Assembly: GCA_026388015.1 (NCBI GenBank)
Contig: JAPLKO010000018.1
Span: 1 to 54,685, forward strand
DNA: 54,685 bases
Source of the DNA: Candidatus Firestoneibacteriota bacterium
GTDB lineage: Bacteria > Oederibacteriota > D2-FULL-39-29
Reading direction: 5' to 3'
Below, in pieces: positions 16,382-25,788 of this stretch; within the stretch, counting starts at the first letter, position 1; each line of letters starts with the position of its first letter. The translations under genes were made by a program, and so were the position numbers. The notes beneath the pieces were generated by a model, which was not told where the DNA came from, did no database searches, and saw only the letters and a list, made by a program, of their open reading frames with translations.

Positions 16382-17758
16382 TTAAATTACTCCTAATTCT
16401 TTACCTATTTTCTTGAATTTATCCAGAACAAACTCCATTTCTTCGGCTGTGTGGGTGGCCGTATAACTGGTTCTGATAAGAGCTTGACCCTGCTGTACGG
16501 CGGGTGATACCACCGGATTGACAAACACGCCTTCCTCTTCCAGCCTTTTCCCCATTTTGTAGCATTTAAAATCATCGCCGATGAAAATGGGGATGATGGC
16601 GGATTCTGTATCTCCGGTTTTGAAACCCATAGACTTGAAGTTTTTTAACATCATTCTTGTTATCTTCCAGAGATTCTCGCGCCTTTCAGGTTCGTTTTGT
16701 ATTATCTCAAGAGCAGCAAGTACTGAACCGACATTTGCCGGCGGTATAGAAGCCTGGAACATCTGGGCTCTGGAAGTGTGCTTAATATAATTAATTGCTC
16801 TCTCAGTAGAGGCGATATATCCGCCTATAGAAGCAAAGGACTTAGAAAAAGTACCCATAACCAGATCAATTTTATCTTCTACACCGAAATGTTCTCCGAC
16901 GCCGCGCCCGTTCTTACCAAAAACACCTACAGAGTGAGCATCATCCACCATTACTCTTGCTCCGTATTTAGCTGCTATTGCGCAAATTCCCGGAAGGTTA
17001 GCCAAATCACCTTCCATAGAAAATACTCCGTCAACGACTATAAGTTTACCTGCCTTAGGTTCGGCGCGCGCTATCAATCTTTCCAGGTCTTGCATATCAT
17101 TATGTTTGAATTTGACCGTCCGGGCGAAGGATAACCGCGTACCGTCAATAATCGAGGCATGATTTGTTCTATCACAAAAGATCAGATCATCTTTGCCGGC
17201 TATTGAGGAAACTACGCCTACATTGGTTGTAAACCCTGTGGAATAGAGAAGAGAGGCTTCTTTACCGAGGAATTTAGCTATTGCGGCTTCACATTTTACA
17301 TGGAGGTCAAGGGTTCCATTTAAAAATCTGGAGCCCGAGCAGCCGGTTCCGTACTTTCTGATTGCCTCTATTGCTGCTTCTTTTACTTTTGGATGACTTG
17401 TCAGACCCAGGTAGTTGTTGGAACCTATCATAATAAGTTTTTTACCTTGATACATTACTTCCGTATCCTGGCCTGATTCCAGTACTCTGAAGAACGGGTA
17501 AAGACCTGCTTCTTTTACCTGGTCGGCAGCCGTAAAGTTTCGGCATTTTTCGAATAGATCACCTTTCTTTGTGCCGGTGGGGATAATATATTCATCTCCA
17601 ACATTAGCGATTCTGGCTGCCTTTAATTTTACTTTGAGGCTTTGTTTTTTATAAATATCCTTTACGCTCTGCCCCAATCTTTTTATGCCGACAGCCTCCC
17701 CTTTGTGTTTTCTCATCTTGCGAAGACGCCGGAAAGCTTTCATTTTATTCATTACCAT
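16382..17758 (-). CDS. Serine palmitoyltransferase-like alpha-oxoamine synthase (PLP-dependent)
   Basis: A 458-residue fold-type I PLP enzyme that would condense an amino acid with an acyl-CoA or acyl-ACP. The PLP lysine is Lys306 in GTFSKSFASIGG. Stacking His200 (NHASIIDG) and the VDDAHSVG motif (271-278) are present. The blocks YPFFRVLESGQDTEV, IGSNNYLGLTSHPKV and GVFVNPVVSPAV resemble bacterial serine palmitoyltransferases more than KBL or BioF as I recall them. An N-terminal basic extension of about 75 residues is unusual. The start at 17758 has GGAG (complement of 17765-17768). It is the only minus-strand gene and lies divergent from an SDR gene, which suggests long-chain-base synthesis. 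Glycine C-acetyltransferase and AONS are the alternatives. Confidence 0.8.
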   Translation of the reverse strand: MVMNKMKAFRRLRKMRKHKGEAVGIKRLGQSVKDIYKKQSLKVKLKAARIANVGDEYIIPTGTKKGDLFEKCRNFTAADQVKEAGLYPFFRVLESGQDTEVMYQGKKLIMIGSNNYLGLTSHPKVKEAAIEAIRKYGTGCSGSRFLNGTLDLHVKCEAAIAKFLGKEASLLYSTGFTTNVGVVSSIAGKDDLIFCDRTNHASIIDGTRLSFARTVKFKHNDMQDLERLIARAEPKAGKLIVVDGVFSMEGDLANLPGICAIAAKYGARVMVDDAHSVGVFGKNGRGVGEHFGVEDKIDLVMGTFSKSFASIGGYIASTERAINYIKHTSRAQMFQASIPPANVGSVLAALEIIQNEPERRENLWKITRMMLKNFKSMGFKTGDTESAIIPIFIGDDFKCYKMGKRLEEEGVFVNPVVSPAVQQGQALIRTSYTATHTAEEMEFVLDKFKKIGKELGVI

Positions 17759-17775
17759 AAAATTCTCCTTTTTTG

Positions 17776-17793
17776 GCCGAAAACGATATCGGC
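17776..17793. promoter_or_regulatory. Inverted repeat upstream of the SPT-like gene
   Basis: GCCGA (17776-17780) and TCGGC (17789-17793) flank eight bases and include the palindrome CGATATCG. The site lies 18 bases upstream of the SPT-like start, between the two divergent genes, so it could be an operator. It is short and could be chance. Confidence 0.25.
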
Positions 17794-17832
17794 AAATAGT
17801 TCAACACTTTAGTTGCGGGAAAAATATCTGCT

Positions 17833-17861
17833 TCAACAATCCCGCTTTATTGTGCTATAAT
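17833..17861 (+). promoter_or_regulatory. Promoter of the SDR/epimerase gene
   Basis: TCAACA at 17833-17838 and TATAAT at 17856-17861, 17 bases apart, with an extended -10 (TGCTATAAT). The expected start near 17868 leaves a leader of about 75 bases before the ATG at 17944. Confidence 0.6.
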
Positions 17862-17943
17862 TTAATAGTCAGCAGAATATATATTATAAATCCATATATT
17901 GAGAAAGTCAATTACAATCTAAAGACAATCATGGGATGTAAAA

Positions 17944-18936
17944 ATGCGCTTAAAGGGAAAAAACATTTTTGTAACCGGTGCAAACGGTTTTGTCGGCTCT
18001 TTCCTCGTCGAAAGTCTTCTTAAAGAAGGCGCTATTGTAAAGTGTCTGGTAAGAAAAAGCGGTAATTTAAGGTGGCTCAAGGATTTGCAGATAAACTACA
18101 TTTTTGGAGACATTACAGAGCCTGAAAGCCTGAAAGGCGCTCTCAAGGACATTGATTATGTTTTCCATATCGCGGCGTTAAAACATAGTGTAAAAAAAAT
18201 GGATTATCTGCGGGTGAACCTTCAGGGAACAGAAAATCTTTTAGAAGCGGCTAAAAAAGAGTCTGGTAATCTTAAAAAGTTTATTTTCTTAAGCAGTATG
18301 GCTGTTATGGGCTATTCCGGCAAAGCGAAGCCGCTTTGCGAACAAGATGCATGCCGGCCCTTGACCTTTTATGGCGAAAGTAAAATGAAAGCTGAAAAAG
18401 CGGTTCTGGCCTATAAAAACGAATTTCCGGTTACTATTTTACGACCCCCTGCGGTTTACGGACCTAAAGATGAAGATGTCTATGCAATGTTTAAGGCTGT
18501 AAAGATGGGGATACGTCCCGTCTTTGGTCTGGGTAAAAAACATATAAGTATGATTTACGTATCTGATTTGGTCGAGGCCCTTCTTCTTTCGGCGCTTACC
18601 CCGAAGGCTGACGGCAAAACCTATATTATTGCCGAAGACAGGTGTTATTCCTGGAAAGAAATACAGGATACGCTGGTTGCGATACTTAAGGTCAAAGCAG
18701 TTACGGTGAAGATCCCCAAAGCTGTGCTTTTTACGGCTGCATTTTTCGCGGAGTTGTTCTCAAAAACCACAGGCGTGAATCTTTTACTTACGACGCAAAA
18801 AGTAAAAGAGATGACAGGGGACTGGGTCTGTGATATTTCATTGGCAAAAAAAGATCTCGGTTTTAAACCGGATTATTGCCTGGAGAAGGGACTTAAAGAA
18901 ACGGTAAGATGGTATAAAGATAATAAATGGCTTTAG
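17944..18936 (+). CDS. NAD(P)-dependent epimerase/dehydratase-type SDR (CerR-like candidate)
   Basis: A 330-residue extended short-chain dehydrogenase. The Rossmann glycine motif is TGANGFVGS (11-19), with FGDITEP at the adenine-side loop, catalytic Ser117/118 region FLSSMAVMGYSG and Tyr143-x3-Lys147 (YGESK). The C-terminal half has the substrate domain with a hydrophobic segment (VLFTAAFFAELFS). It is divergent from the SPT-like gene. In bacterial sphingolipid synthesis the reductase CerR is an SDR of this epimerase-like type, so a keto-lipid reductase role is plausible. A nucleotide-sugar epimerase or sterol/flavonoid-type reductase cannot be excluded. The ribosome site is weak. Confidence 0.78.
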   Translation: MRLKGKNIFVTGANGFVGSFLVESLLKEGAIVKCLVRKSGNLRWLKDLQINYIFGDITEPESLKGALKDIDYVFHIAALKHSVKKMDYLRVNLQGTENLLEAAKKESGNLKKFIFLSSMAVMGYSGKAKPLCEQDACRPLTFYGESKMKAEKAVLAYKNEFPVTILRPPAVYGPKDEDVYAMFKAVKMGIRPVFGLGKKHISMIYVSDLVEALLLSALTPKADGKTYIIAEDRCYSWKEIQDTLVAILKVKAVTVKIPKAVLFTAAFFAELFSKTTGVNLLLTTQKVKEMTGDWVCDISLAKKDLGFKPDYCLEKGLKETVRWYKDNKWL

Positions 18937-19022
18937 GCCGAGGCGCGGCAAAAGAAAATATATTATTATTTTGTTGTACCGTCTTGGTGAGGCGGTCAAG
19001 CTAAACAAGGAGGCTTGGTAAA

Positions 19023-19346
19023 ATGGAAGAGAAAATGAGTGAAAAGGAAATATTCAAAATTATGTTTATGCAGCTTGTTTATACCTTGCAAAATGCGGCC
19101 GTGATGCAGCTCGGGAAGATGATGAACCCTGCGACAAACAAGATCGAGAAAAATCTGGCCCAGGCTAACTCGACCATAGAAATGCTTCGAATGCTAAAAG
19201 CCAAGACGGTCAATAATCTGGAAAAAGAAGAGCAGGATATGCTGGATCAGGTCGTCTTCACGCTGGAGCTTAATTATGCCGATGAAGTGGAGAGAGAAAA
19301 GAAAAATCAGGAGAAAAAACCGGATGTTGACAAACCAGTTGAATAG
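19023..19346 (+). CDS. DUF1844 family protein
   Basis: A 107-residue acidic helical protein. The pattern matches DUF1844: LVYTLQNAAVMQLGKMMNP, then KIEKNLAQANSTIEMLRMLK and a final helix, with a charged tail (EREKKNQEKKPDVDKP). Function is unknown in the family. AAGGAGG at 19007-19013 supports the start. The last 23 bases overlap the GlcD-like gene, so the two are translationally coupled. Confidence 0.82.
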   Translation: MEEKMSEKEIFKIMFMQLVYTLQNAAVMQLGKMMNPATNKIEKNLAQANSTIEMLRMLKAKTVNNLEKEEQDMLDQVVFTLELNYADEVEREKKNQEKKPDVDKPVE

Positions 19347-20706
19347 CAAGTTGATAGCTTTGCTTGAGGGGATTTTTGGAAAGGAAAGAGTTAAGACCTC
19401 AAAAGAAGAGCTTATCTCTTATTCTTACGATGGGTTTATTAAAGAGTGTCTCCCGGAAGCCGTTGTTTTTCCGTTAGAAACCGAAGAGATAGGACAGCTT
19501 GTAAAACTGGCAAACGAACATAGGTTTTATCTTACTTCAAGGGGTTCCGGTACAAATCTTTGCGGTTCTTCTGTTCCCAAAAAAGGCGGAGTAGTTGTCT
19601 GTTTTACGAAGATGGAAAAAATTCTTGAAATAAACACAGCAGACCGCTATGCCGTTGTCCAGGCAGGCAAGATTCTTGAGGATTTGCAGAAAGATCTGGA
19701 AGGAACCGGTCTCTTTTATCCTATAGATCTCGGGTCCAGCCGTATTGCAACTATAGGCGGAGCCGTAGCTCTTAATTCCGGCGGTATGAGAGCTTTAAAA
19801 TACGGAGTTACACGGGATTATATCCTGGGCTTGAAAGTTGTTTTACCCGACGGCCAGGTTATTAAAACCGGAGTTTTAACCAAAAAAAATGTTGTCGGTT
19901 ATGACTTAAATTCGCTCTTTTGCGGGTCAGAAGGAACTTTGGGCATAGTAACGGAAGTTACAGTAAAATTAATGATAAAACCCAAGAATACAAAAGTACT
20001 TCTTAATCATTATCAGGATATCGGGAATGCTTGTACCGCCGTAAATGAAATAATGGCGAGCGGGATAATTCCGACAGCTCTGGAACTGGCGGACAATCTT
20101 GTCATAAATGCTGTCGAGGAATATGTCAAAATAGGTTTGAAAAAAGATGCTGCTGCTTTCCTGCTTATCGAATTGACCGGAGACAAAGAACAGGTGGAGC
20201 GGGATTCGAAAGTAATCGAAGCTATCTGCAAAAAAAATAATCCTTCAAGGTTTGAGATTTCTAAAAGCGCGGAAGAAAGCGAAAAGCTGTGGCTGGCAAG
20301 AAAGAGCGGTTTTGGGAGTATGGCGAGGTACAAACCCGTGTGCATTGCGGAGGATGTAACCGTACCGGTATCCCGTCTTGCGGAAACAATAACTTTGATA
20401 CATGAGCTGGCAAAAAAGCACGGAGTACTGCAGGGACTTCTTGCGCATGCAGGCGACGGTAATTTGCATCCCCACTTTCTGTTAGACAGTAAGGAAGAGG
20501 AAAACAAAGCGGATGCGATTATGGATGAATTAATGCCGTTTATAACCGGCATAGGCGGGACTATTTCGGGAGAACATGGCGTCGGAATAGGAAAAAAGAA
20601 ATTTCTACACTACCAGCTGGAAAAAAGCCAGTTAGACTTGATGAGAAGAATTAAGAAATTATTTGATCCGGAAGGCGTCTTGAATCCCGGAAGCTTTTTG
20701 GATTAA
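19324..20706 (+). CDS. glcD: FAD-linked oxidase, GlcD-like (glycolate or D-lactate dehydrogenase subunit)
   Basis: A 460-residue flavoprotein of the VAO/GlcD family. The FAD-binding domain has LTSRGSGTNLCGSSVPKKGG, then GGAVALNSGGMRALKYGVTR and CGSEGTLGIVTEV. The cap domain follows, and the C-terminal motif GGTISGEHGVGIGKK precedes DPEGVLNPG. It oxidises a 2-hydroxyacid, most likely glycolate or D-lactate, and passes electrons to the iron-sulfur subunit encoded next. The start at 19324 has AGGAG at 19309-19313. An upstream in-frame ATG at 19276 lies deep in the DUF1844 gene and adds only a basic stretch. Confidence 0.87.
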   Translation: MLTNQLNSKLIALLEGIFGKERVKTSKEELISYSYDGFIKECLPEAVVFPLETEEIGQLVKLANEHRFYLTSRGSGTNLCGSSVPKKGGVVVCFTKMEKILEINTADRYAVVQAGKILEDLQKDLEGTGLFYPIDLGSSRIATIGGAVALNSGGMRALKYGVTRDYILGLKVVLPDGQVIKTGVLTKKNVVGYDLNSLFCGSEGTLGIVTEVTVKLMIKPKNTKVLLNHYQDIGNACTAVNEIMASGIIPTALELADNLVINAVEEYVKIGLKKDAAAFLLIELTGDKEQVERDSKVIEAICKKNNPSRFEISKSAEESEKLWLARKSGFGSMARYKPVCIAEDVTVPVSRLAETITLIHELAKKHGVLQGLLAHAGDGNLHPHFLLDSKEEENKADAIMDELMPFITGIGGTISGEHGVGIGKKKFLHYQLEKSQLDLMRRIKKLFDPEGVLNPGSFLD

Positions 20707-20736
20707 AAGATGCAAACACCTGATTATTGGAGTCTT

Positions 20737-20750
20737 TTTAAAGGCGGGCC
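20737..20750 (+). repeat. Dispersed 14-base GC-rich motif, copy 1
   Basis: TTTAAAGGCGGGCC between glcD and glcF. An identical 14-mer occurs at 54281-54294 between uvrA and ftsX. Both precede a gene closely and stand out against AT-rich intergenic DNA. Confidence 0.4.
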
Positions 20751-20756
20751 ACGGTT

Positions 20757-21977
20757 ATGAAAGAAACGGCTAAAATCGCCGACAGTTGTTTAAAATGCGG
20801 GTTTTGTCTTAATGCTTGCCCTGTTTATAAAGAGCTTAGAGAAGAAATTGTTTCTCCCCGCGGCAAATTAAGACAAATTAAAGCGTTTACCGCCGGGGAA
20901 CTGCCGTCAGATAAAATTATCAGAAAAGTTCTAAAGAATTGTCTGATGTGCGGTTCTTGTTTCAAAAACTGCCCCAGTTCTCTCGCTACCCCGCACGCAA
21001 TACAAAAACTCAGAGAGGAGCTTTTCGGTAAATACGGGCATGATTTTATTAAACGCGGCATGAAATATGTGCTGAGCAATAACAAGACGCGCGCTCTCTC
21101 GGCGCTCTGGGCCAGAATTGTTTACAATAACTTCAGAGATTCTCTGCCTTTTGATCTTCCGGCGGGCGCCTTAACCGTTAAAAATATGCCTTTGCTTGCG
21201 CAACCCCTAAAAGCCGTGGATTTTAAAAACAACGGTAATAAAAAAGTGTTTTACTTCGCCGGCTGCGTTGATAAGTATGTTTTTGGCGATACAGGCAGAT
21301 GCGCGGCCAGGGTGCTTGATAAACTCGGGTACGATGTGATGATTTCTGAAGACGAGAAATGCTGCGGAATTCCGCTGATAATAAGCGGGGATATTAAAGC
21401 GGTTAAAAAAAACGCCGAGGCTAATATCGAACTCTTAACCCGCCAATATTATGACTATATTGTTTTCACCTGTCCTACCTGCCTTACGGCTTTTAAAGAA
21501 AAATACTATGATATCTTCAAAGAGGACGGCGTCTTTAAAAACAAGCTTGCGGAACTTGAACCAAAACTTATAGAAATCACCGGACTTATTGCAAAGGAAA
21601 AAAAGCTGCCGCAACTTCTCGGGGCCGCCGGTGTAAAAGTGACGTATCATGATCCGTGCCATATGGTAAATTCTTTGGATACCGTAAAAGAGCCCAGAGA
21701 AATAATTAAGGCTCTTCCCGGTGTCGAATATGTGGAGATGAACCCGGAGCTTGCAGCGTCCTGTTGCGGGTCCGGCGGCTTTTACCATGTTTATTTTCCT
21801 GAGACAGCCTTAAAACTTGGCTTAAAGAAGGTAAAAAATATTAAGAAAACCGGAGCGGAAATAGTACTTACGGCCTGCCCTGCCTGTAAACTTCAGATTG
21901 CGGGAAGCCTAAAAAGAGCCGGAAGCGATGTAAAAACTATGCATATAATTGAATTGCTGGATAGATATCTAAAATAA
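20757..21977 (+). CDS. glcF: Iron-sulfur oxidoreductase subunit, GlcF-like
   Basis: A 406-residue partner of GlcD. Two N-terminal 4Fe-4S motifs (CLKCGFCLNACP near residue 10, and CLMCGSCFKNCP near residue 62) precede two CCG domains with EKCCGIPL and SCCGSGGFYHV. A final CPACKLQI occurs near the C-terminus. This is the arrangement of GlcF/HdrD-like electron-transfer subunits. No membrane segment, so a soluble complex with GlcD feeding an electron carrier or quinone is likely. Only a weak ribosome site is visible. The 14-base motif TTTAAAGGCGGGCC lies just upstream at 20737-20750. Confidence 0.88.
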   Translation: MKETAKIADSCLKCGFCLNACPVYKELREEIVSPRGKLRQIKAFTAGELPSDKIIRKVLKNCLMCGSCFKNCPSSLATPHAIQKLREELFGKYGHDFIKRGMKYVLSNNKTRALSALWARIVYNNFRDSLPFDLPAGALTVKNMPLLAQPLKAVDFKNNGNKKVFYFAGCVDKYVFGDTGRCAARVLDKLGYDVMISEDEKCCGIPLIISGDIKAVKKNAEANIELLTRQYYDYIVFTCPTCLTAFKEKYYDIFKEDGVFKNKLAELEPKLIEITGLIAKEKKLPQLLGAAGVKVTYHDPCHMVNSLDTVKEPREIIKALPGVEYVEMNPELAASCCGSGGFYHVYFPETALKLGLKKVKNIKKTGAEIVLTACPACKLQIAGSLKRAGSDVKTMHIIELLDRYLK

Positions 21978-22089
21978 AGACGGGCCGCAGAGAAGGCGGG
22001 GGTTAGTAAAAAAAATAATGCCGAAACTTTCAGAAAAATATTAAATTAATTTTTTTTTTGCAGGAAGAAGGAGCAGATTGCCTTAAAAT

Positions 22090-23979
22090 ATGTGCGGAAT
22101 ATATGGAATTATAAGTTTTGACGGAACACAAATAGAAGAAGGACTCCTGCGCAGGATGGGAGAGTTGCTAAAACACAGAGGTCCCGATGCTTCCGGTGTT
22201 AAGCGGTTTGGAAAAGGTGATTTTAATTGTTTTCTGGGAGCGAATCGCCTGAAGATTATTGACCTTTCTGATTCTGCGAATATGCCGATTGAAAATGAAG
22301 ATGGCTCCGTAGCCGCAGTTTTCAACGGAGAGATCTATAATTATAAGTTACTAAAAGAACAACTCAAAAAGGAAGGGCATAGTTTTAAGACCGGCACAGA
22401 CTCGGAAGTCATTCCGCATGTTTTTGAGCAGAGGGGCGAGCAGTGTTTCCGGCAATTTGACGGGATGTTCGCAATTGCTTTGTGGGACGGAAAAAACGGA
22501 CGCTTGCTTTTGGGTAGGGATCGTACGGGAAAAAAACCGCTGTATTACTATTACTCCGGAAACAGATTTGCGTTTGCTTCAGAAATAAAAGCTCTTCTTT
22601 CCCTGCCTTTTGTCAGCAAGAGAATAAATGAAAAAAAAATACCGCAATACTTAACATATGGTTATATAAACGGCCCTGAGACTTTTTATGAGGGGATCTA
22701 TGAACTGCCTCCGGCCTCTTTCCTTTCTATTGAAGCCGGGGAAGTCAGGCAGGTTCAGAAATACTGGGAGCCGGAATTCAGCAAGGAACAAGAAAAAAAC
22801 TTCGGTACTTTTGCCGAGGCAAAAAAAGGCGTAAGAGACGCCGTCGTCGAGGCTGTTTCAAAACGTTTGACAAGCGATGTGCCTCTTGGCGTGTTGTTGA
22901 GCGGAGGTATTGATTCTGCGGTAATAACCGGCATTGCCGTCGGGCTTTTGGGCCGGAAAATTGATACATTTACGGTAGGTTTTGAGGATACGAGTGGTTT
23001 TGATGAAAGAAAACCGGCCGCTTTCCTGGCTAAGTTTTTTAAAACTAGGCATACAGAGCTGCCTGCGAAGCTTAAAGACATTTCTCTGCTTGAGCAGATT
23101 GTGGAACATTATGATATGCCCTGCGGGGATCCTTCTGCGCTTCCTACATTTATTGTCTGCAAAATGGCCAAAAAGAATGTAACGGTTGCGCTGAACGGCG
23201 ACGGCGGGGACGAGTCCTTTGCAGGCTATGACAGGTATAAAGCGGCTCTTTGGGCGGATAAAATCCCGGGACCGTTATTTACGGCAGGGAAAGCGCTTTC
23301 TTCTATTTTTCCGTATAGTGATGCTTATCGGGGCTTGAGACGCAGAATGGAAAAATTCTTTGACGGCGGAAAGCAGAATAAAGATATTTTGGCGAGACAT
23401 CATAAATGGATCTCTGTATTCAACGAGAACGACCTTTATAAAATATATAAAAAAACCATAGATAAGGAGCAGTTGCGCAGCGAGGCGTTGTACACCGGCC
23501 GGCTCCGTGAACTTCCCTTGTTGCACAAATTACTATTTTTGGATTTTATGACTTATTTGCCGCAAAATCTTAATGTCAAGATGGACAGAATGTCGATGGC
23601 AAATTCACTCGAAACGCGCTCGCCTTTTCTCGATACAAAAGTACTGGAAGTTGCCGCGTTCCTGCCGCCGGCTTTAAAAATAAGAAATGGTGTTTCTAAA
23701 TATATATTAAGAGAAGCTTTTAAAGATATGCTCCCCGAAAGAACTGTTTTGGCGAAAAAGCACGGCTTTGGTATTCCTCTTTCCCTATGGTTTAAAGCTG
23801 AACTCGGTAAATATTTTCAAAGTACTATGTTCGCCGGCAAGCCGGTGTGCTCGCAATATATAGATTTGACTGTTGCGCGCAAGCTGTATTTAGAGCACAT
23901 TGCAGGGAAGGCTGACAGCTCAAAGGAACTGTGGACTTTGCTGCAGCTGGAGCTTTGGCTGAAACAAAGCAAATTTTGA
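22090..23979 (+). CDS. asnB: Asparagine synthase (glutamine-hydrolysing)
   Basis: A 629-residue two-domain enzyme. The Ntn-type glutaminase domain begins MCGIYGIIS with catalytic Cys2 and contains RLKIIDLSD and AVFNGEIYNY. The ATP-dependent synthetase domain has the pyrophosphate loop LLSGGIDS near residue 270, then NGDGGDESFAGYDRY and SLETRSPFLD. It makes asparagine from aspartate and glutamine, although some family members amidate glycans or other substrates. AAGGAG at 22068-22073 lies 16 bases from the ATG, a little far; the start is fixed by the catalytic Cys. It stands alone, with purC downstream under its own promoter. Confidence 0.9.
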   Translation: MCGIYGIISFDGTQIEEGLLRRMGELLKHRGPDASGVKRFGKGDFNCFLGANRLKIIDLSDSANMPIENEDGSVAAVFNGEIYNYKLLKEQLKKEGHSFKTGTDSEVIPHVFEQRGEQCFRQFDGMFAIALWDGKNGRLLLGRDRTGKKPLYYYYSGNRFAFASEIKALLSLPFVSKRINEKKIPQYLTYGYINGPETFYEGIYELPPASFLSIEAGEVRQVQKYWEPEFSKEQEKNFGTFAEAKKGVRDAVVEAVSKRLTSDVPLGVLLSGGIDSAVITGIAVGLLGRKIDTFTVGFEDTSGFDERKPAAFLAKFFKTRHTELPAKLKDISLLEQIVEHYDMPCGDPSALPTFIVCKMAKKNVTVALNGDGGDESFAGYDRYKAALWADKIPGPLFTAGKALSSIFPYSDAYRGLRRRMEKFFDGGKQNKDILARHHKWISVFNENDLYKIYKKTIDKEQLRSEALYTGRLRELPLLHKLLFLDFMTYLPQNLNVKMDRMSMANSLETRSPFLDTKVLEVAAFLPPALKIRNGVSKYILREAFKDMLPERTVLAKKHGFGIPLSLWFKAELGKYFQSTMFAGKPVCSQYIDLTVARKLYLEHIAGKADSSKELWTLLQLELWLKQSKF

Positions 23980-24000
23980 AAATATTTTAACAGGCTTTTC

Positions 24001-24030
24001 TTGAAAAAACAATTACAAATGTGGTATTAT
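24001..24030 (+). promoter_or_regulatory. Promoter of purC
   Basis: TTGAAA at 24001-24006 and TATTAT at 24025-24030 with an 18-base spacer and an extended -10 (TGGTATTAT). The expected start near 24037 gives a leader of about 32 bases with AAAGGAG before the purC ATG. Confidence 0.6.
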
Positions 24031-24068
24031 ACGCGTTGCAAATATTCAACTGCCTAAAGGAGCGAAAA

Positions 24069-24944
24069 ATGACGGTTATACTCGGGACAGCATATTCTGA
24101 TTTGAAATTTATTAAAAAAGGCAAAGTCAGGGATATCTACGAGCTTGACGACAAATTGCTCATTGTTGCCACAGACCGTCTATCGGCGTTTGATGTTGTT
24201 TTCAATCAGGGTATTCCTGAAAAAGGAAAAGTCCTAACACAAATCTCCAAATATTGGTTTGAGCAAACAGCAGACATTATTCCAAATCACCTGCTTTCTA
24301 CGGAGGTTGCAGATTATCCCGCGCTAAACAAGTATGCCGGCGAGCTTAAAAACAGGATAATGATAGTAAAAAATGTAAAACCTGTTATGGTTGAATGCAT
24401 CGTAAGAGGCTACCTGTCTGGCTCGGGCTGGACAGAGTATCAAAAAAGCGGAACCATCTGCGGTATAAAGCTTCCCGGGGGACTTGTTGAATCGGATAAA
24501 TTACCGGAACCGATATTCACGCCCACCTCAAAAGCGGAAGTCGGCGAACACGATGAAAATATAACATTTGAAGATGTAATTAAAATGATCGGAGAAAAAC
24601 TTGCCCGGGAGCTCAGGGATAAAGCAATTGCGGTTTATAAAAAGGCTTCGTCCATAGCAGAGAAAAAAGGGCTTATTATTGCGGACACTAAATTCGAGTT
24701 TGGAATGGAAAACGGGACGCTGATTCTTATTGATGAAATTCTGACGCCTGATTCTTCAAGATTTTGGCCCAAAGACCGGTATAAACCCGGAAGAGGACAG
24801 CCGAGTTTTGACAAGCAGTTTGTAAGGGATTATCTAATTGAAAAAAAATGGGATAAAAGACCTCCGGCGCCGGATCTTCCCGAAGAAATAATAAGAAAAA
24901 CATCGGAAAAATATCTGGAAGCGCTGAGAATAATTACAGCTTGA
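24069..24944 (+). CDS. purC: Phosphoribosylaminoimidazole-succinocarboxamide synthase
   Basis: A 291-residue SAICAR synthetase of purine synthesis, ligating aspartate to CAIR with ATP. Motifs: [20 protein letters not shown] at the ATP site, [28 protein letters not shown], and [15 protein letters not shown] near the C-terminal active site. The length matches the longer PurC form. AAAGGAG at 24056-24062 supports ATG 24069; a start at 24021 would precede the promoter's expected transcript start. The stop overlaps a TTG start of the M23 peptidase. Confidence 0.93.
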   Translation: MTVILGTAYSDLKFIKKGKVRDIYELDDKLLIVATDRLSAFDVVFNQGIPEKGKVLTQISKYWFEQTADIIPNHLLSTEVADYPALNKYAGELKNRIMIVKNVKPVMVECIVRGYLSGSGWTEYQKSGTICGIKLPGGLVESDKLPEPIFTPTSKAEVGEHDENITFEDVIKMIGEKLARELRDKAIAVYKKASSIAEKKGLIIADTKFEFGMENGTLILIDEILTPDSSRFWPKDRYKPGRGQPSFDKQFVRDYLIEKKWDKRPPAPDLPEEIIRKTSEKYLEALRIITA

Positions 24945-25774
24945 AAAAGTGTATTTTTTTGTTTTATATTTTTGTAGGTCTGTTTTTGGCGGCGGGGAAA
25001 GCTTTTGCCGGTGTACCGGTTGAATTGTCTTCCGAAAAAGTTAGCCAGGGGAGTGTTCTGTTTGTTAGAGTCTTTGACAAAACGGCAAAAAGTGTGAAAA
25101 TAAAAGAAACAACCTATCCGCTTTTTGAAAGTAAAGACGGTGTTTCTAAGGGAGTTTTGATAGGGGTTCCGGTCCGGTGGAATAGCGGAGAAAGATATTC
25201 TGTTGAGGTTGACGAAAAAACTACCGGAAAAGCAGTGGAAGTGGAAGAAAAAAGCAGAAAGCTTGAAATTCTCACTATTGAGAAATCAAAACTTGTTTCA
25301 AATGAAGAAACAGCAAAGCAGGGTAAAGTTCTTCTGGCGGCCATTTCTTCTTTAAAAATAGAAAAACTTTGGAACGGTAATTTTTTGAAGCCGGTAGAGG
25401 GAATGATTACTACCGAATACGGAACCAGACGGACGGTAAACGGAAATAAGGGAGGCGTGCACAGAGGAGTTGATATTGGAGCCGAAGAAGGAACCGCTGT
25501 AAAAGCCGCAAATAACGGAATTATAGCAATATCAAGAAAACATATTCTGACCGGCAATACTATTGTGCTCAATCACGGCGCCGGGCTTGTAAGTGTTTAC
25601 TATCATATGTCAGAACTCACAGCAAAAGAAAATCAAAAAATTAAGAAAGGGGAAGTAATAGGTAAGGTGGGAAGTACGGGCGTTTCTACCGGCGCTCATT
25701 TGCACTGGGGTATATGGATATTCGGGGTCGATGTTGACCCTTTTGAACTTATCAAAAAAGAAATAGATTTCTAA
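24941..25774 (+). CDS. Secreted M23 (LytM-type) peptidase
   Basis: A 277-residue exported protein. A signal peptide ends near AFA at about residue 23. An N-terminal beta-rich region of about 100 residues resembles the domain found in front of some M23 enzymes. The catalytic domain has HRGVDIG (first zinc His and Asp), then VYYHMS and HLHWG. Zinc ligands are all present, so it is probably an active peptidoglycan endopeptidase in the periplasm rather than a degenerate EnvC/NlpD-type activator. The start is TTG 24941, overlapping the purC TGA by four bases; no in-frame ATG keeps the signal peptide. Confidence 0.88.
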   Translation: MKKCIFLFYIFVGLFLAAGKAFAGVPVELSSEKVSQGSVLFVRVFDKTAKSVKIKETTYPLFESKDGVSKGVLIGVPVRWNSGERYSVEVDEKTTGKAVEVEEKSRKLEILTIEKSKLVSNEETAKQGKVLLAAISSLKIEKLWNGNFLKPVEGMITTEYGTRRTVNGNKGGVHRGVDIGAEEGTAVKAANNGIIAISRKHILTGNTIVLNHGAGLVSVYYHMSELTAKENQKIKKGEVIGKVGSTGVSTGAHLHWGIWIFGVDVDPFELIKKEIDF

Positions 25775-25788
25775 AAGGAGGAAAGGAA

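Noticed and set aside
22755-23109. Several overlapping minus-strand open frames inside asnB
   Set aside because: Three antisense frames in the same place cannot all be genes; none has family features and asnB is intact.
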